Both the position numbers and the translations under genes were made by a program. A stretch of 64,000 nucleotides of DNA from positions 37,037 through 101,036 of the forward strand of contig CANNFB010000009.1 of assembly GCA_947503785.1 (NCBI GenBank). Reading direction: 5' to 3'. A model generated the notes under the pieces. That model had not been told where the DNA came from and searched no databases. It was given only the letters and a program-made list of their open reading frames with translations. Origin of the DNA: an uncultured Campylobacterales bacterium. GTDB lineage: Bacteria > Campylobacterota > Campylobacteria > Campylobacterales > Arcobacteraceae. Shown piece by piece: positions 55,058 to 63,923 of the stretch (the first letter of the stretch is position 1; the number at the start of each line of letters is the position of its first letter).

Positions 55058-55694
55058 TCTCCACTAATGGTAAAAATGAACATTTCTCACCATCATAAGA
55101 TTCCAATGTTCCATCTTCAATTCTATAGTACCAGCCATGAATTTGTAAAGATCCATTTTTAACTTTTCTTTCAACATCAGGAAAAGTTAATAGATTCTCC
55201 ATTTGATGAACTACAGAAATTCTTTCAGTTGCTCTATAAAGTTTTTCTTTATCACTTTTATCTTGAATTGCAAGAAGAGTATACTCTTTTGCTTTTTTCC
55301 CTAATTCTAACCATTTTTTAACATGTATTAAATCAGGAGAATCTCCAATATCTTGGTATAAACTTTTACAAGCACCACAGTGAGAATGACCACAAATAAT
55401 GATATGTTTTACTTCTAAAACTGATACAGCATATTCAATAGCAGCAGAACTACCATGAAAATCATCATCTTCACTATATGGAGGTACAAAGTTTCCAACG
55501 TTTCTTAGAATAAACATATCACCTGGTTTTGTATCTAGCATTAAATCTGGAATAATTCTACTATCACTACACCCAACAAAAAGAATTTCTGGTTTCTGTC
55601 CATTTTCAACTAAATCTTGTACATTTCCTTGAAATTTAGGGAAAGAAACTTCTCTAAATTTTTGATTACCTTTTATTAAATCATTTATTATCAT
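55044..55694 (-). CDS. Beta-type carbonic anhydrase
   Basis: The enzyme interconverts carbon dioxide and bicarbonate. The 216-residue protein has the zinc ligands in GCSDSRI (Cys with the Asp-Arg dyad) and CGHSHCGACKSL (His and Cys), plus FILRNVGNFVPPYSED and AAIEYAVSVLEVKHIIICG. It lies in a run with the BioF-like gene upstream (overlap of four bases) and the small membrane protein downstream. No signal peptide: cytoplasmic. Confidence 0.96.
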   Translation of the reverse strand: MIINDLIKGNQKFREVSFPKFQGNVQDLVENGQKPEILFVGCSDSRIIPDLMLDTKPGDMFILRNVGNFVPPYSEDDDFHGSSAAIEYAVSVLEVKHIIICGHSHCGACKSLYQDIGDSPDLIHVKKWLELGKKAKEYTLLAIQDKSDKEKLYRATERISVVHQMENLLTFPDVERKVKNGSLQIHGWYYRIEDGTLESYDGEKCSFLPLVENADD

Positions 55695-56785
55695 TTTGAT
55701 TCCTTTAATATTTCACATACTTTTATTAAATCATCTTCATTTATATCTATTTTAGCAATTAGTCTAATAATTGCACTTTTAACAGTAGGTTGTCTAATTG
55801 CACCCACTAAATAATTCTGCTTTTGTAAAATAGCTTGAATTTCTTTTACTTTTTTATTGTCACCTATATCAATAGGGATAATTAAACTTTTCGATTTTAT
55901 ATCTAATATTCTGTGTATAATAGTTAAATTTTTATTTATCTTTTCTTTTAATACTTTTTTATTTTCAATAATATATTTTAAAGACTCTAATCCAAGTGCA
56001 ATATCAAACAAAGAAGGTGCCGTTGAATAGATAATTGGCTTTGCTCTATTTACTAAAAAATCTATAATTTCTTCTGATGCTAAAATATAAGCACCGTATG
56101 AGCCATAAGCTTTTCCTAAAGTTCCCATTTTTATATGATATTTATTTGGTTTTATTTTATAATAGTCAAAAAGACCTAATAAATTATCTCCAATAACCCC
56201 AGAACTATGTGCTTCGTCAACTAATAAAATAGCTTTATACTTGTATGATACATCAAAAAATTCTTTAGGAGCCACATCTCCACCCATAGAGTAGACACCT
56301 TCTATTGCTATGATTTTTCTACCAGTTCTTGTATTATTTAAAATCTTTTCTTCTAAATCTTTATAATCATTGTGATTGAATACAATAACTTGCTCAGGTC
56401 TTAAAAGTTTAGTTGCAAGTATTCCACTTGCATGGTACTCTTCATCAATGTATAAAGTGTCATTATTTCTACATAAGGCTTCAATCATCGAAATATTTGC
56501 AAGAAAACCAGAACCTACTGCTACGCCTGCTTCAAAATTGTTTACTTTACATAGAGTGTCTTCAAAATCTTTGTGTATTTGATTGTAGCCATTTACAAGC
56601 ATAGATGCTTTTGGACTTGTATATTGTTCTTTAAGTACTCTTTGATAAGCTTTTTGAAATATATCTTTATTTGTGGATAATCCTAGATAGTCGTTTGATG
56701 CTAAATCTGTAATATTTTTATCAAATATTTCACGAGTTCTAAAACGGTTTGATTTTTTAATAGATAATATTTCTTTTGAATACAA
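55691..56785 (-). CDS. BioF-like PLP-dependent acyltransferase (8-amino-7-oxononanoate synthase family)
   Basis: A 364-residue alpha-oxoamine synthase. It shows NDYLGLS, GSGFLANISMIEAL, DEEYHASGI, IEGVYSMGGDVAP, LVDEAHSSGVIG, and the PLP-lysine region KMGTLGKAYGSYGAY. In BioF this joins pimeloyl-ACP and alanine in biotin synthesis. The protein is a little shorter than E. coli BioF (384), as usual here. bioA, bioD and bioB are not nearby. Related enzymes (Kbl, HemA) are less likely from the motifs. Confidence 0.9.
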   Translation of the reverse strand: MYSKEILSIKKSNRFRTREIFDKNITDLASNDYLGLSTNKDIFQKAYQRVLKEQYTSPKASMLVNGYNQIHKDFEDTLCKVNNFEAGVAVGSGFLANISMIEALCRNNDTLYIDEEYHASGILATKLLRPEQVIVFNHNDYKDLEEKILNNTRTGRKIIAIEGVYSMGGDVAPKEFFDVSYKYKAILLVDEAHSSGVIGDNLLGLFDYYKIKPNKYHIKMGTLGKAYGSYGAYILASEEIIDFLVNRAKPIIYSTAPSLFDIALGLESLKYIIENKKVLKEKINKNLTIIHRILDIKSKSLIIPIDIGDNKKVKEIQAILQKQNYLVGAIRQPTVKSAIIRLIAKIDINEDDLIKVCEILKESK

Positions 56786-56872
56786 AAAGGTCTCCGTAAG
56801 TGTTTTAGAATATTAACTAAAAACTGCTAAATAAAGCTTGAATAAATTATATGAAACAATCATGCTAGTTTA

Positions 56873-57031
56873 ATGCTACTAACTGTTGTTATACTTTCAG
56901 TACTAATTTTATATACAATCAAAAATAAAAAAGGTGAAAGTTTACTAACAACTCTTCTTTCATCTTTTATACTCCTAATAGCAATATTTTCCAAGACTTT
57001 TAATCCTTTATTTTGTAAGATGCTCAAATGA
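56873..57031 (+). CDS. 52-residue membrane peptide coupled to the AraC regulator gene
   Basis: A short reading frame with ATG at 56873 and TGA at 57029, overlapping the ATG of the AraC-family gene in an ATGA arrangement. The peptide has two hydrophobic stretches (about residues 2-15: LLTVVILSVLILY, and about 26-40: TTLLSSFILLIAIF) around a basic KNKKGE turn, so a hairpin membrane peptide is likely. No strong Shine-Dalgarno is visible. The exact overlap supports that it is translated. Function unknown. Confidence 0.5.
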   Translation: MLLTVVILSVLILYTIKNKKGESLLTTLLSSFILLIAIFSKTFNPLFCKMLK

Positions 57032-57867
57032 TAGAAAACAACAATAATAGAATCTTTAAAATAGACGAATTACCTTATTTAGAATTAAAATATAGCACAA
57101 CATTTCTTGAATGCCCTCAAAAACATTATCATAATATGATATGTCTAATAGGACTAAAAAAAGGTAGTGCAAAATTTATTGTAAATGAAAAAGAAATTCT
57201 TTTGAAAAAAGAAAAACTTGTTGTTATAAATCCAAATGAAGTACATTATTCGATTTCAAATAAAGAAAATCAAGATTATTATGTAATTTATATAGATAGA
57301 GATTGGTATAAATCTTTACAAAATCAAATATTTGAAAGCAAGGATATAGTTGCAATACCAAATATAATAGATGATTTAAATATAAATGAAGACTTTTTTA
57401 AACTATTTGATTTTTTAAGTAAGAATAATGATGTTATAGAAAAAGAGATGAGATTATTAGATTTTTTAAAAACTATTTTTAATTTGTTTATAGATGAAAA
57501 GAAGTTTTTAAAAATTAATGAGACAACAAAAATTGCAAAAAAATTTAAAGAGCATATTGAGAAAAACATTTCTTCAAAATTAACTTTAACTTCTATATCA
57601 AAAGAGTTAAATGTAAGTGCTTTTCATATAATTAGAGTTTGTAATCAAGACTTTGGTTTATCTGCAAATGCATATATTGTAAACAAAAGAGTTCATAGAG
57701 CAAAAAAATTAATAAGTGAAGGTTTAGATATTTCACAAGCAGCTGTTGAAGTTGGTTTTTATGATCAAAGTCATTTAACAAATGTTTTTAAAAAAGTTTT
57801 TGCAATGACACCAAAAGCATATCAAAATGATATTTTAAAAAGTACACAAAGGGAAAAGTTTGAATAA
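57028..57867 (+). CDS. AraC-family regulator with cupin N-terminal domain
   Basis: A 279-residue regulator with an N-terminal cupin-like sensing domain (residues 15-120: NMICLIGLKKGSAKFIVNEKEI, VVINPNEVHYS) and a C-terminal AraC DNA-binding domain (about residues 175-270: LTLTSISKELNVSAFHIIRVCNQDFG, DISQAAVEVGFYDQSHLTNVFKKVF, MTPKAYQ). It overlaps a small membrane peptide gene at its start and the MFS transporter gene at its end, so all three are probably one operon. It likely controls the transporter. Confidence 0.9.
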   Translation: MIENNNNRIFKIDELPYLELKYSTTFLECPQKHYHNMICLIGLKKGSAKFIVNEKEILLKKEKLVVINPNEVHYSISNKENQDYYVIYIDRDWYKSLQNQIFESKDIVAIPNIIDDLNINEDFFKLFDFLSKNNDVIEKEMRLLDFLKTIFNLFIDEKKFLKINETTKIAKKFKEHIEKNISSKLTLTSISKELNVSAFHIIRVCNQDFGLSANAYIVNKRVHRAKKLISEGLDISQAAVEVGFYDQSHLTNVFKKVFAMTPKAYQNDILKSTQREKFE

Positions 57868-59044
57868 TTTAAATTTATTAGATAAAAATAAAAATTTTAA
57901 TATTTTATTAGCAGGAATTATAGGTTTATTTATAGGTGTTGGAGTTGCAAGATTTTCTTATACTTCTTTACTTCCTTCAATGTTAGATGATAATACGATT
58001 TCTCTAACTTTCTCAGGTGTATTAGCATCATTGAATTATGTAGGATATTTATCAGGTTCAATTTTTGCAATTTTTATAAAAGATATAAATACAAAAGTAA
58101 AGTATTTTCGCTTAGGAATTATTCTTTGTATTTTAACTACTGTTATTATGGGCATTACAACAAATGAAATTTTATGGTTGTTGGGTCGTATAGTTGCAGG
58201 ATTTGGAGCTGCTATGGCTTTAGTTGTTGGTGCTGCTATTGTAATGACAAAATTAGATTTTGAAGATAAAACAAAAGCTATGGGAATATATTTTTCAGGT
58301 ATTGGAATAGCATTAGCCCTTTCAGATGTAATAAGTAGATATGTTTTATATATTTCTTCTTGGCAAACGTCATGGATTATATTAACTCTAAGTGGAGCCT
58401 TAGTAGCTTTTTATCCTTTGTATATTTTATCCTTTGATAAGCATATCAGTCAAAAAAGTGAAAAACATCCATTTAATAAAGCATTGTTTTCCCCTTTCGT
58501 TGTGATTTTAATTGCTGCATATTTTACTGAAGGTGTAGGTTTTGTAATACAAGGAACATTTCTTCCTACTATTTTAAAATCACTTCCAGGTTTGGAACAT
58601 GTTGCAGGATTATCATGGTTATTAGTTGGACTTGCAGGAATTCCTGCTGCTATTATATGGATGAAATTGGCACATAAATATGGAAGTGTAAATATAATTA
58701 TAATTGCTATGTCAATTCAAATAGTTGGTATTTTAATTCCTACGATGACTACTAATATATATTTAAATTTATTATGTGGAATTTTATATGGTGGAACATT
58801 TACAGGTTTAGTTGCTTTATTTATGAATTTAGGTGGTAAATTATCTGGTAAAAATCCAGTTATGTTAATGGGTGCATTAACTACTGCTTATGGAATAGGG
58901 CAAGTAACAGCGCCTTTATATGCAGTAAGTTTAACTGAGTGGACTGGAAATTATGATTATGCTTTATATTTAACTGCTGCAATTGTATTTTTTGGAGTAC
59001 TTATGCTTTTAGGTGCTAAGAAATTTAAAAGTTTTGTTTCATAA
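57860..59044 (+). CDS. MFS transporter (YbfB/YjiJ family)
   Basis: A 394-residue inner-membrane transporter with 12 hydrophobic segments. The start ARFSYTSLLPSML and LNYVGYLSGS fits the YbfB/YjiJ-type family of the major facilitator superfamily, as do GRIVAGFGAAMALVVGA and FLPTILKSLPG. The TTG start overlaps the AraC gene by 8 bases. The substrate is not known; the paired AraC regulator suggests an inducing metabolite. Confidence 0.9.
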   Translation: MNNLNLLDKNKNFNILLAGIIGLFIGVGVARFSYTSLLPSMLDDNTISLTFSGVLASLNYVGYLSGSIFAIFIKDINTKVKYFRLGIILCILTTVIMGITTNEILWLLGRIVAGFGAAMALVVGAAIVMTKLDFEDKTKAMGIYFSGIGIALALSDVISRYVLYISSWQTSWIILTLSGALVAFYPLYILSFDKHISQKSEKHPFNKALFSPFVVILIAAYFTEGVGFVIQGTFLPTILKSLPGLEHVAGLSWLLVGLAGIPAAIIWMKLAHKYGSVNIIIIAMSIQIVGILIPTMTTNIYLNLLCGILYGGTFTGLVALFMNLGGKLSGKNPVMLMGALTTAYGIGQVTAPLYAVSLTEWTGNYDYALYLTAAIVFFGVLMLLGAKKFKSFVS

Positions 59045-59047
59045 AAG

Positions 59048-59380
59048 TTAAAGCGTGATATTTTCAAGTAGTTCAATTTCATTATCAACTACAATTATTA
59101 CATCTATACAATATGCAACATCAAGTTTTTTAATTTGTAAGTAGTAATCAATACTTCTTTTAATTTTTGATAGTTTTGAAGGTGTTATATTGTTTACAGC
59201 AACTTCATAATCATTTGCTGATTTAACTTCACAAAAGTGATAGATATTGTTCTTTTTGGCAATAATATCTATTTCACCTAGCTTTTTAGCATAAAAATTT
59301 TGTTCAATTATTTTATAATCTAAATCTTCTAAAAAAGATATAGCTTTCTTTTCTGCTTCATCACCTTTTTGTTTGCTCAT
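59048..59380 (-). CDS. YraN/UPF0102 endonuclease-like protein
   Basis: A 110-residue protein of the UPF0102 family, which has a Holliday-junction-resolvase-like nuclease fold. It has KGDEAEKKAISFLED, NFYAKKLGEIDIIAKKNNIYHFCEVKS with the conserved Asp and Glu-x-Lys, and a short C-terminus. In many bacteria it is beside rRNA or topoisomerase-related genes; here it is beside a two-component system. It begins 18 bases after the regulator stop on the same strand. Confidence 0.9.
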   Translation of the reverse strand: MSKQKGDEAEKKAISFLEDLDYKIIEQNFYAKKLGEIDIIAKKNNIYHFCEVKSANDYEVAVNNITPSKLSKIKRSIDYYLQIKKLDVAYCIDVIIVVDNEIELLENITL

Positions 59381-59398
59381 TAAATTTATTTACTACCT

Positions 59399-60064
59399 TT
59401 AATCTTCTTTTTTACACTCAACCATATAACCAAGACCTCTGATATTTGTAATAAAGTCTTCTTTTAATACTTTTTTTAATCTATTTATTTCTGCCCTAAT
59501 TGTCGCATTGTCAATATCATCATCTTGCCATACAAATTCTCTAAACATATCATAGTTTACAGGTGAATTTTTATGTCTTGCTAGAAGTTGAATAATCTGT
59601 ATTTGTCTTTTTGGTAGTGTATGTGCTTCGCTGTTATATAAAAGAGTCAATGTATTTGTGTTAAAACTATATGACGCTGAAAGTTGTTTATTTTGTTTTG
59701 GAACTACTTGTGACTGTGATATTTTATTTATTCGTAAAGTTAATTCTTTTAAATGAAAAGGTTTTTTCAAATAATCATAACATCCAAGCTCAAAGGCTCT
59801 TGATATCTCTTCAATATCAATAAGTGCAGAAATAAATATAGTTGGAATAATTATATTTTTTGAATGTAATGTTTCAAGTACTTCAAACCCATTAATATCA
59901 GGTACATTAATATCAAATATTAATAGTTCAAAATCTTCTTCTTCAATAATTCTTAGACAATTCGTTCCATCTCTTGTAGTTCTTACTGAATGATTTGTTG
60001 ATTGTAAATATTGCGTTATTGCTCTATTTAACATTACGTCATCTTCAAGTAATAAAATTCTCAT
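59399..60064 (-). CDS. OmpR-family response regulator (partner of FIST kinase)
   Basis: A 221-residue regulator with a receiver domain (acidic pair Asp8/Asp9, phospho-acceptor Asp51 in LIFDINVPDINGFE, Lys in YLKKPF) and a winged-helix output domain (KRQIQIIQLLARHKNSPVN, NATIRAEINRLKKVL, IRGLGYMVE). Its start overlaps the kinase stop by four bases. The pair is followed by yraN. Confidence 0.93.
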   Translation of the reverse strand: MRILLLEDDVMLNRAITQYLQSTNHSVRTTRDGTNCLRIIEEEDFELLIFDINVPDINGFEVLETLHSKNIIIPTIFISALIDIEEISRAFELGCYDYLKKPFHLKELTLRINKISQSQVVPKQNKQLSASYSFNTNTLTLLYNSEAHTLPKRQIQIIQLLARHKNSPVNYDMFREFVWQDDDIDNATIRAEINRLKKVLKEDFITNIRGLGYMVECKKED

Positions 60065-61977
60065 TGGCTCTCCATTTTAAATATATAATTAAATGAGGTA
60101 TAGTATTCATTTGATTCAATTTTTATACCTATGTTTTCTTCATCACAGATTCTTTTTACTAAACTAAGTCCCAATCCAAAACCTTCTTTTGTTGATTCTT
60201 CTCTATAATACTCTTTGAAAATTTTCTCTGGATATTGAATATATTCAGAACAACTAGAAAATGTTAAGACATAATCTTCTTTTTCTTTTTTTAATACTAA
60301 ATATATATTTGAATTTTCATCTGTATATTTTATAGCATTTGTTAGGTTATTATCAATTATTCTTTGCAGTTTTGTTTCATTAAAATTAAAAATAAGTGTC
60401 TTAAAGTTACTATCAAAGATAATATTTGAACCAAATTGCTGTGCTGAAATATTAAAAAAATCAATTCTAGAGCGAATATAATCAACAAAATCAATATCTC
60501 TTTTAGGATATTTAACTTGATCTTTTTTTACTAAATAAGATAAATCATCATAAATATTAAAGATATTTTTTAATGCAACCTCAATTGTTGATAAATATTT
60601 ATTTTTCCCATACTCCATTTCATAAAGTTCAATATTACTCATAATAACAGAAATTGGTGTATTTGTTTCATGTACGGCATGACGTAAAAATATTTTTTGA
60701 GAGGTTACTAAAATTTGAGAATTTATCTTTTCATCTTCAAGATTTCTCGATTGTATATCATAATCTTTTGATGACTGTTCTATTAAGTAAGTTAGTGTTT
60801 GCATAGTTTTAGTGTACTTGCTAGATGTAATTTCTTTATCTATTTCTTTTACTGCTTGATTTTTAACTTTTTTATTTATAGTTTCATTTAATCCTATTAC
60901 GGTTAGGCGTTGATTATGTAACTGATTTTCGCCATCTTGTTTATAAAACTCTCCATAAGAGTAGAAACCAGATGTTTTTGTAATATTTGAAAAAGCCTTG
61001 TTTTCAGTATTAATCAAATCGCCCACATATCTTCTTCTAGCCATACAAGAATAAATAAAAAATGTTTCTATATCATCATAATTTTTACCAAAAGGAATTA
61101 TTGTATCTTTTAAAATCATTTCAGCATTTCCAAATCCAAATTTAACTTTTTCACCTTCTTTTAAATTTCCATTAAATTGAAAACTTCCATCTTCAAAGAT
61201 TTTAATTGCAACTCGTGCTATATATTTGTTGTTTCTTTTTATTAATAAAGGAAAAGCAATCGCATCTAGTAAAAGAGTATCCATAATTTCTTTTCCTAAA
61301 TATTTTTTATAAAAATCTATCGTTTTTAGATTATTTATTTCATAAACTCTATTGTTTATAACTTTTGTAATAGTATGTTCAATACCAATTGATGACCAAT
61401 TAAATCTTGAATCGTTTTCTACGGTTAAAGTATCTGAATTTAAAGATATACCAACAGCTGCATTATTAAATATTTTATTTCCACAAGAAACATAAGTGCG
61501 TTTAAACCTTGCGTTATCTCCTGCCATTGCACCTGCGATTAAAACATTTTTATTTATAGATTCAATTCCATTTAAAAAAACTTCACCATTAGTGTTTATT
61601 GCATCGGCAAATAAAATTAAAAGTTTTGTATTACTTGTAAGTAAGTCTTTTGCAAGATAAGAACCTCTTTTATAACTATCTTCTTCTTGTGAATATGAAA
61701 CTTTAATTGTTGTTTCTTTAAAAATAGATATTGATACAATTATTGCATTTGTACTTACTTCATCTTCACAAATTTCTCCATCTGTTGTAGTTCCAATACA
61801 AAAGGCTTTTGGTAGATAATCTGATAATAAATCTACGGTTTTTTGAAAATTTAAATGATCTTGTCCACAAAATACTTGTATTAGGATATTTTTTTCATTT
61901 TTAAATAAATTAAAATTTATAATATCTTCAATAGATTCAACAGATTCATTTTTTATTTTGTAGTTAAAGGTTTTCAT
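60061..61977 (-). CDS. FIST-domain histidine kinase
   Basis: A 638-residue cytoplasmic kinase without membrane segments. The N-terminal ~370 residues form a FIST and FIST-C sensory region (GTTTDGEICEDEVSTNAIIVSI; LIAGAMAGDNARFKRTYVS; GVGISL-like NAAVGISLNSDTLTVENDSRFNW; IFFYSCMARRR-like FFIYSCMARRRYVG), which binds small ligands such as amino acids. A coiled coil connects to the kinase part with H-box FLRHAVHETNTPISVIM, N-box IDNNLTNAIKYT and GFGLGLSLVKRI. The G1 box (DxGxG) is replaced by CSEYIQYPE-type sequence. It starts seven bases after the MidA-type gene stop. Confidence 0.88.
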   Translation of the reverse strand: MKTFNYKIKNESVESIEDIINFNLFKNEKNILIQVFCGQDHLNFQKTVDLLSDYLPKAFCIGTTTDGEICEDEVSTNAIIVSISIFKETTIKVSYSQEEDSYKRGSYLAKDLLTSNTKLLILFADAINTNGEVFLNGIESINKNVLIAGAMAGDNARFKRTYVSCGNKIFNNAAVGISLNSDTLTVENDSRFNWSSIGIEHTITKVINNRVYEINNLKTIDFYKKYLGKEIMDTLLLDAIAFPLLIKRNNKYIARVAIKIFEDGSFQFNGNLKEGEKVKFGFGNAEMILKDTIIPFGKNYDDIETFFIYSCMARRRYVGDLINTENKAFSNITKTSGFYSYGEFYKQDGENQLHNQRLTVIGLNETINKKVKNQAVKEIDKEITSSKYTKTMQTLTYLIEQSSKDYDIQSRNLEDEKINSQILVTSQKIFLRHAVHETNTPISVIMSNIELYEMEYGKNKYLSTIEVALKNIFNIYDDLSYLVKKDQVKYPKRDIDFVDYIRSRIDFFNISAQQFGSNIIFDSNFKTLIFNFNETKLQRIIDNNLTNAIKYTDENSNIYLVLKKEKEDYVLTFSSCSEYIQYPEKIFKEYYREESTKEGFGLGLSLVKRICDEENIGIKIESNEYYTSFNYIFKMESQ

Positions 61978-61983
61978 CTGTAA

Positions 61984-63018
61984 TTATAACTTATACTGTT
62001 TTCTAGCATTTATTATCTTAAACCTGTCGCCCATTCCAGTTGGTTCTAAAAGTGTTTTTACATTTTGAGTTTGTCTTAAATAAGTTGATTCATCAACGTT
62101 TGCTTTTAAAATCTCAAGTAATTCAATGATTCCAAACTCTACAAGTGCTTTTAGTTGAGTATTAAAAATAACATCTTCAATATCATTATTTTTAAAACAA
62201 TCACTTAAATGATTAAAATGAACATCATAAGTAATATCAGAATTTTTATATAGTTTTTTTAAATCTAAGCCTTCTTCAAATATTGGATAAACTGAATGTT
62301 TTTCATAAACTCTTGCAGAAAAATCATTTCTTGGATATCTATCTCCATAATCAAAAGTTAAAAACTCAAAGCTATTTATATTTTCACAAAGTGTATTTAC
62401 AAATTCTTGATATGATAAACCAACTTCACCTTTTGTAATTTGATATTTTTCACAATGCTTAATGATTTTTTCATCAATACAATCTACAAATTTTAATTGA
62501 TGATTTTCTACAAAAGCTTGTTGTAAAATATTTTTATCATTTGTATAAACTAATTCGCACGAAAAAGCATCAAATATTTCATTTGCAAGAACAAAGGCAT
62601 TTTCAAGTTTTACTTCTTGTAAATCATGATAATGCTTTAATTTTATAATATCACCAAAAGATTCTTTGATATATTCAATTTGTTTTTTTTGTAGATTTGG
62701 GAATCTTTCAACAATTGAAAAGTTTAAAGTTTCTAGGAGTTTTGGTTTAATCGTGTATATAAATTGAATTACATCAGCAAGTAAGTAGCCATGATGTGCG
62801 CCAATCTCAAGTATTGTTGTATCTTTGGGTAAGAAACCATCTTCAATAGATTTTATAATTTTTTTAGCAATTGCTCCACCAAAAAAAGGTGAGGTTGAAA
62901 CAGCGGTAAAAAAATCTCCATCTTTCCCAATTTCTTTATAAGTAGCATAGTAGCCATCATTTCCATATAGCCAGTCATTAAAGTATTCACTAAATTTTAT
63001 CATTGGTAATTGTATCAA
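61984..63018 (-). CDS. SAM-dependent methyltransferase (MidA/NDUFAF7-like)
   Basis: A 344-residue protein of the COG1565/DUF185 family. The N-terminus has MIKFSEYFNDWLYGNDGYYATYKEIGKDGDFFTAVS-type sequence (YY and GDFFT motifs), then ILEIGAHHGYLLADV for SAM binding, FVLANEIFDAF and EPTGMGDRFKII at the end. The mitochondrial relative methylates an Arg of complex I; in bacteria the substrate is not settled. The ATG could be Met1 or Met6, with similar spacing. It is upstream of the FIST kinase gene on the same strand. Confidence 0.85.
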   Translation of the reverse strand: MIQLPMIKFSEYFNDWLYGNDGYYATYKEIGKDGDFFTAVSTSPFFGGAIAKKIIKSIEDGFLPKDTTILEIGAHHGYLLADVIQFIYTIKPKLLETLNFSIVERFPNLQKKQIEYIKESFGDIIKLKHYHDLQEVKLENAFVLANEIFDAFSCELVYTNDKNILQQAFVENHQLKFVDCIDEKIIKHCEKYQITKGEVGLSYQEFVNTLCENINSFEFLTFDYGDRYPRNDFSARVYEKHSVYPIFEEGLDLKKLYKNSDITYDVHFNHLSDCFKNNDIEDVIFNTQLKALVEFGIIELLEILKANVDESTYLRQTQNVKTLLEPTGMGDRFKIINARKQYKL

Positions 63019-63072
63019 AATTTATTTATTCTAGATATAAACAAAGGGCTGTAAATAAAAAGATTTCTCTTT

Positions 63073-63789
63073 TTATTTACAAGTATCGATTACTGATTCA
63101 GTATTTGGGTAAAGATATACTTCTACTCTTCTATTTAATCCCATATTAGATGCTGAGTTATTTGGTGCAACTGGTTTATCAAATGAACATCCTTTTGAGA
63201 AAATTTGATTGTTTACACCAGAAGTATAAATAATATTTCCAACGTTTGAAGCTCTTTTTTCAGATAAATTTTTATTAAGAGAGTATGATCCTCTGTTATC
63301 TGTATGACCTGTTACTTGAACTAAAGTATTTGGATATTTTTCTAATACAGATGTTACTTTAGCAATTTTTGAACTAGCACTCATTGTAGGAGTTGCAGAA
63401 TTTGTTTCAAACATCATTGCATCTCTAAACATGATTTTTACGTAGTTATCTGTATTTGAAACAATTAAATCTTGGTTTGGGTCTAAAACTGCATTTGGAT
63501 TATTGTTAACATTAGTATTTAAACTATCAGCAACTTCTTTTGCTTGCTTATCTAAACTATAACCAATTGCTCCACCAATGGCAGCACCAACAACAGCACC
63601 AACAACCTTGTTTCTTTTCTTACTTCCACCACCAACATTATTTCCAAGGGCAATACCAGCTAAGGCACCTAAAGTTGTACCAATAATTGCTTTTTGATTA
63701 TTATCAATAGTTTGATTTCCTGTTCCTGTTGCACATCCACTAATCATTGTCGCAGCTATTACAGATGATATCATTAATTTTATTTTCAT
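63073..63789 (-). CDS. OmpA-family outer membrane lipoprotein with glycine zipper
   Basis: A 238-residue lipoprotein with the lipobox ISGC (Cys19), a glycine-zipper region (about residues 38-80: GTTLGALAGIALGNNVGGG, VVGAVVGAAIGGAIGY), and a C-terminal OmpA peptidoglycan-binding domain (LVQVTGHTDNRGSYSLNKNLSEKRASNV, GLNRRVEVYL). The build equals YiaD-type proteins that tie the outer membrane to the cell wall. It has its own promoter region and stands alone. Confidence 0.93.
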   Translation of the reverse strand: MKIKLMISSVIAATMISGCATGTGNQTIDNNQKAIIGTTLGALAGIALGNNVGGGSKKRNKVVGAVVGAAIGGAIGYSLDKQAKEVADSLNTNVNNNPNAVLDPNQDLIVSNTDNYVKIMFRDAMMFETNSATPTMSASSKIAKVTSVLEKYPNTLVQVTGHTDNRGSYSLNKNLSEKRASNVGNIIYTSGVNNQIFSKGCSFDKPVAPNNSASNMGLNRRVEVYLYPNTESVIDTCK

Positions 63790-63890
63790 TTTATGTCCTT
63801 AGTGTTTTATTTTATCATTCTAGCATATTATTGTCTTATTGTGAAATAATTGTTAAGTAATATTGTATCTAGTCTGTAACTATATTGTGC

Positions 63891-63896
63891 TATAAT
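63891..63896 (+). promoter_or_regulatory. -10 element of the pyruvate kinase promoter
   Basis: TATAAT preceded by TGTGC (extended -10 like) lies 27 bases upstream of the pyk ATG. No clear -35 box is visible. Confidence 0.6.
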
Positions 63897-63923
63897 CAAC
63901 TTAAATAAAATAAGGAATTATAG

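Noticed and set aside
56376-56604. Two short plus-strand frames opposite the BioF-like gene
   Set aside because: They overlap each other and a clear enzyme gene, and show no coding features of their own.
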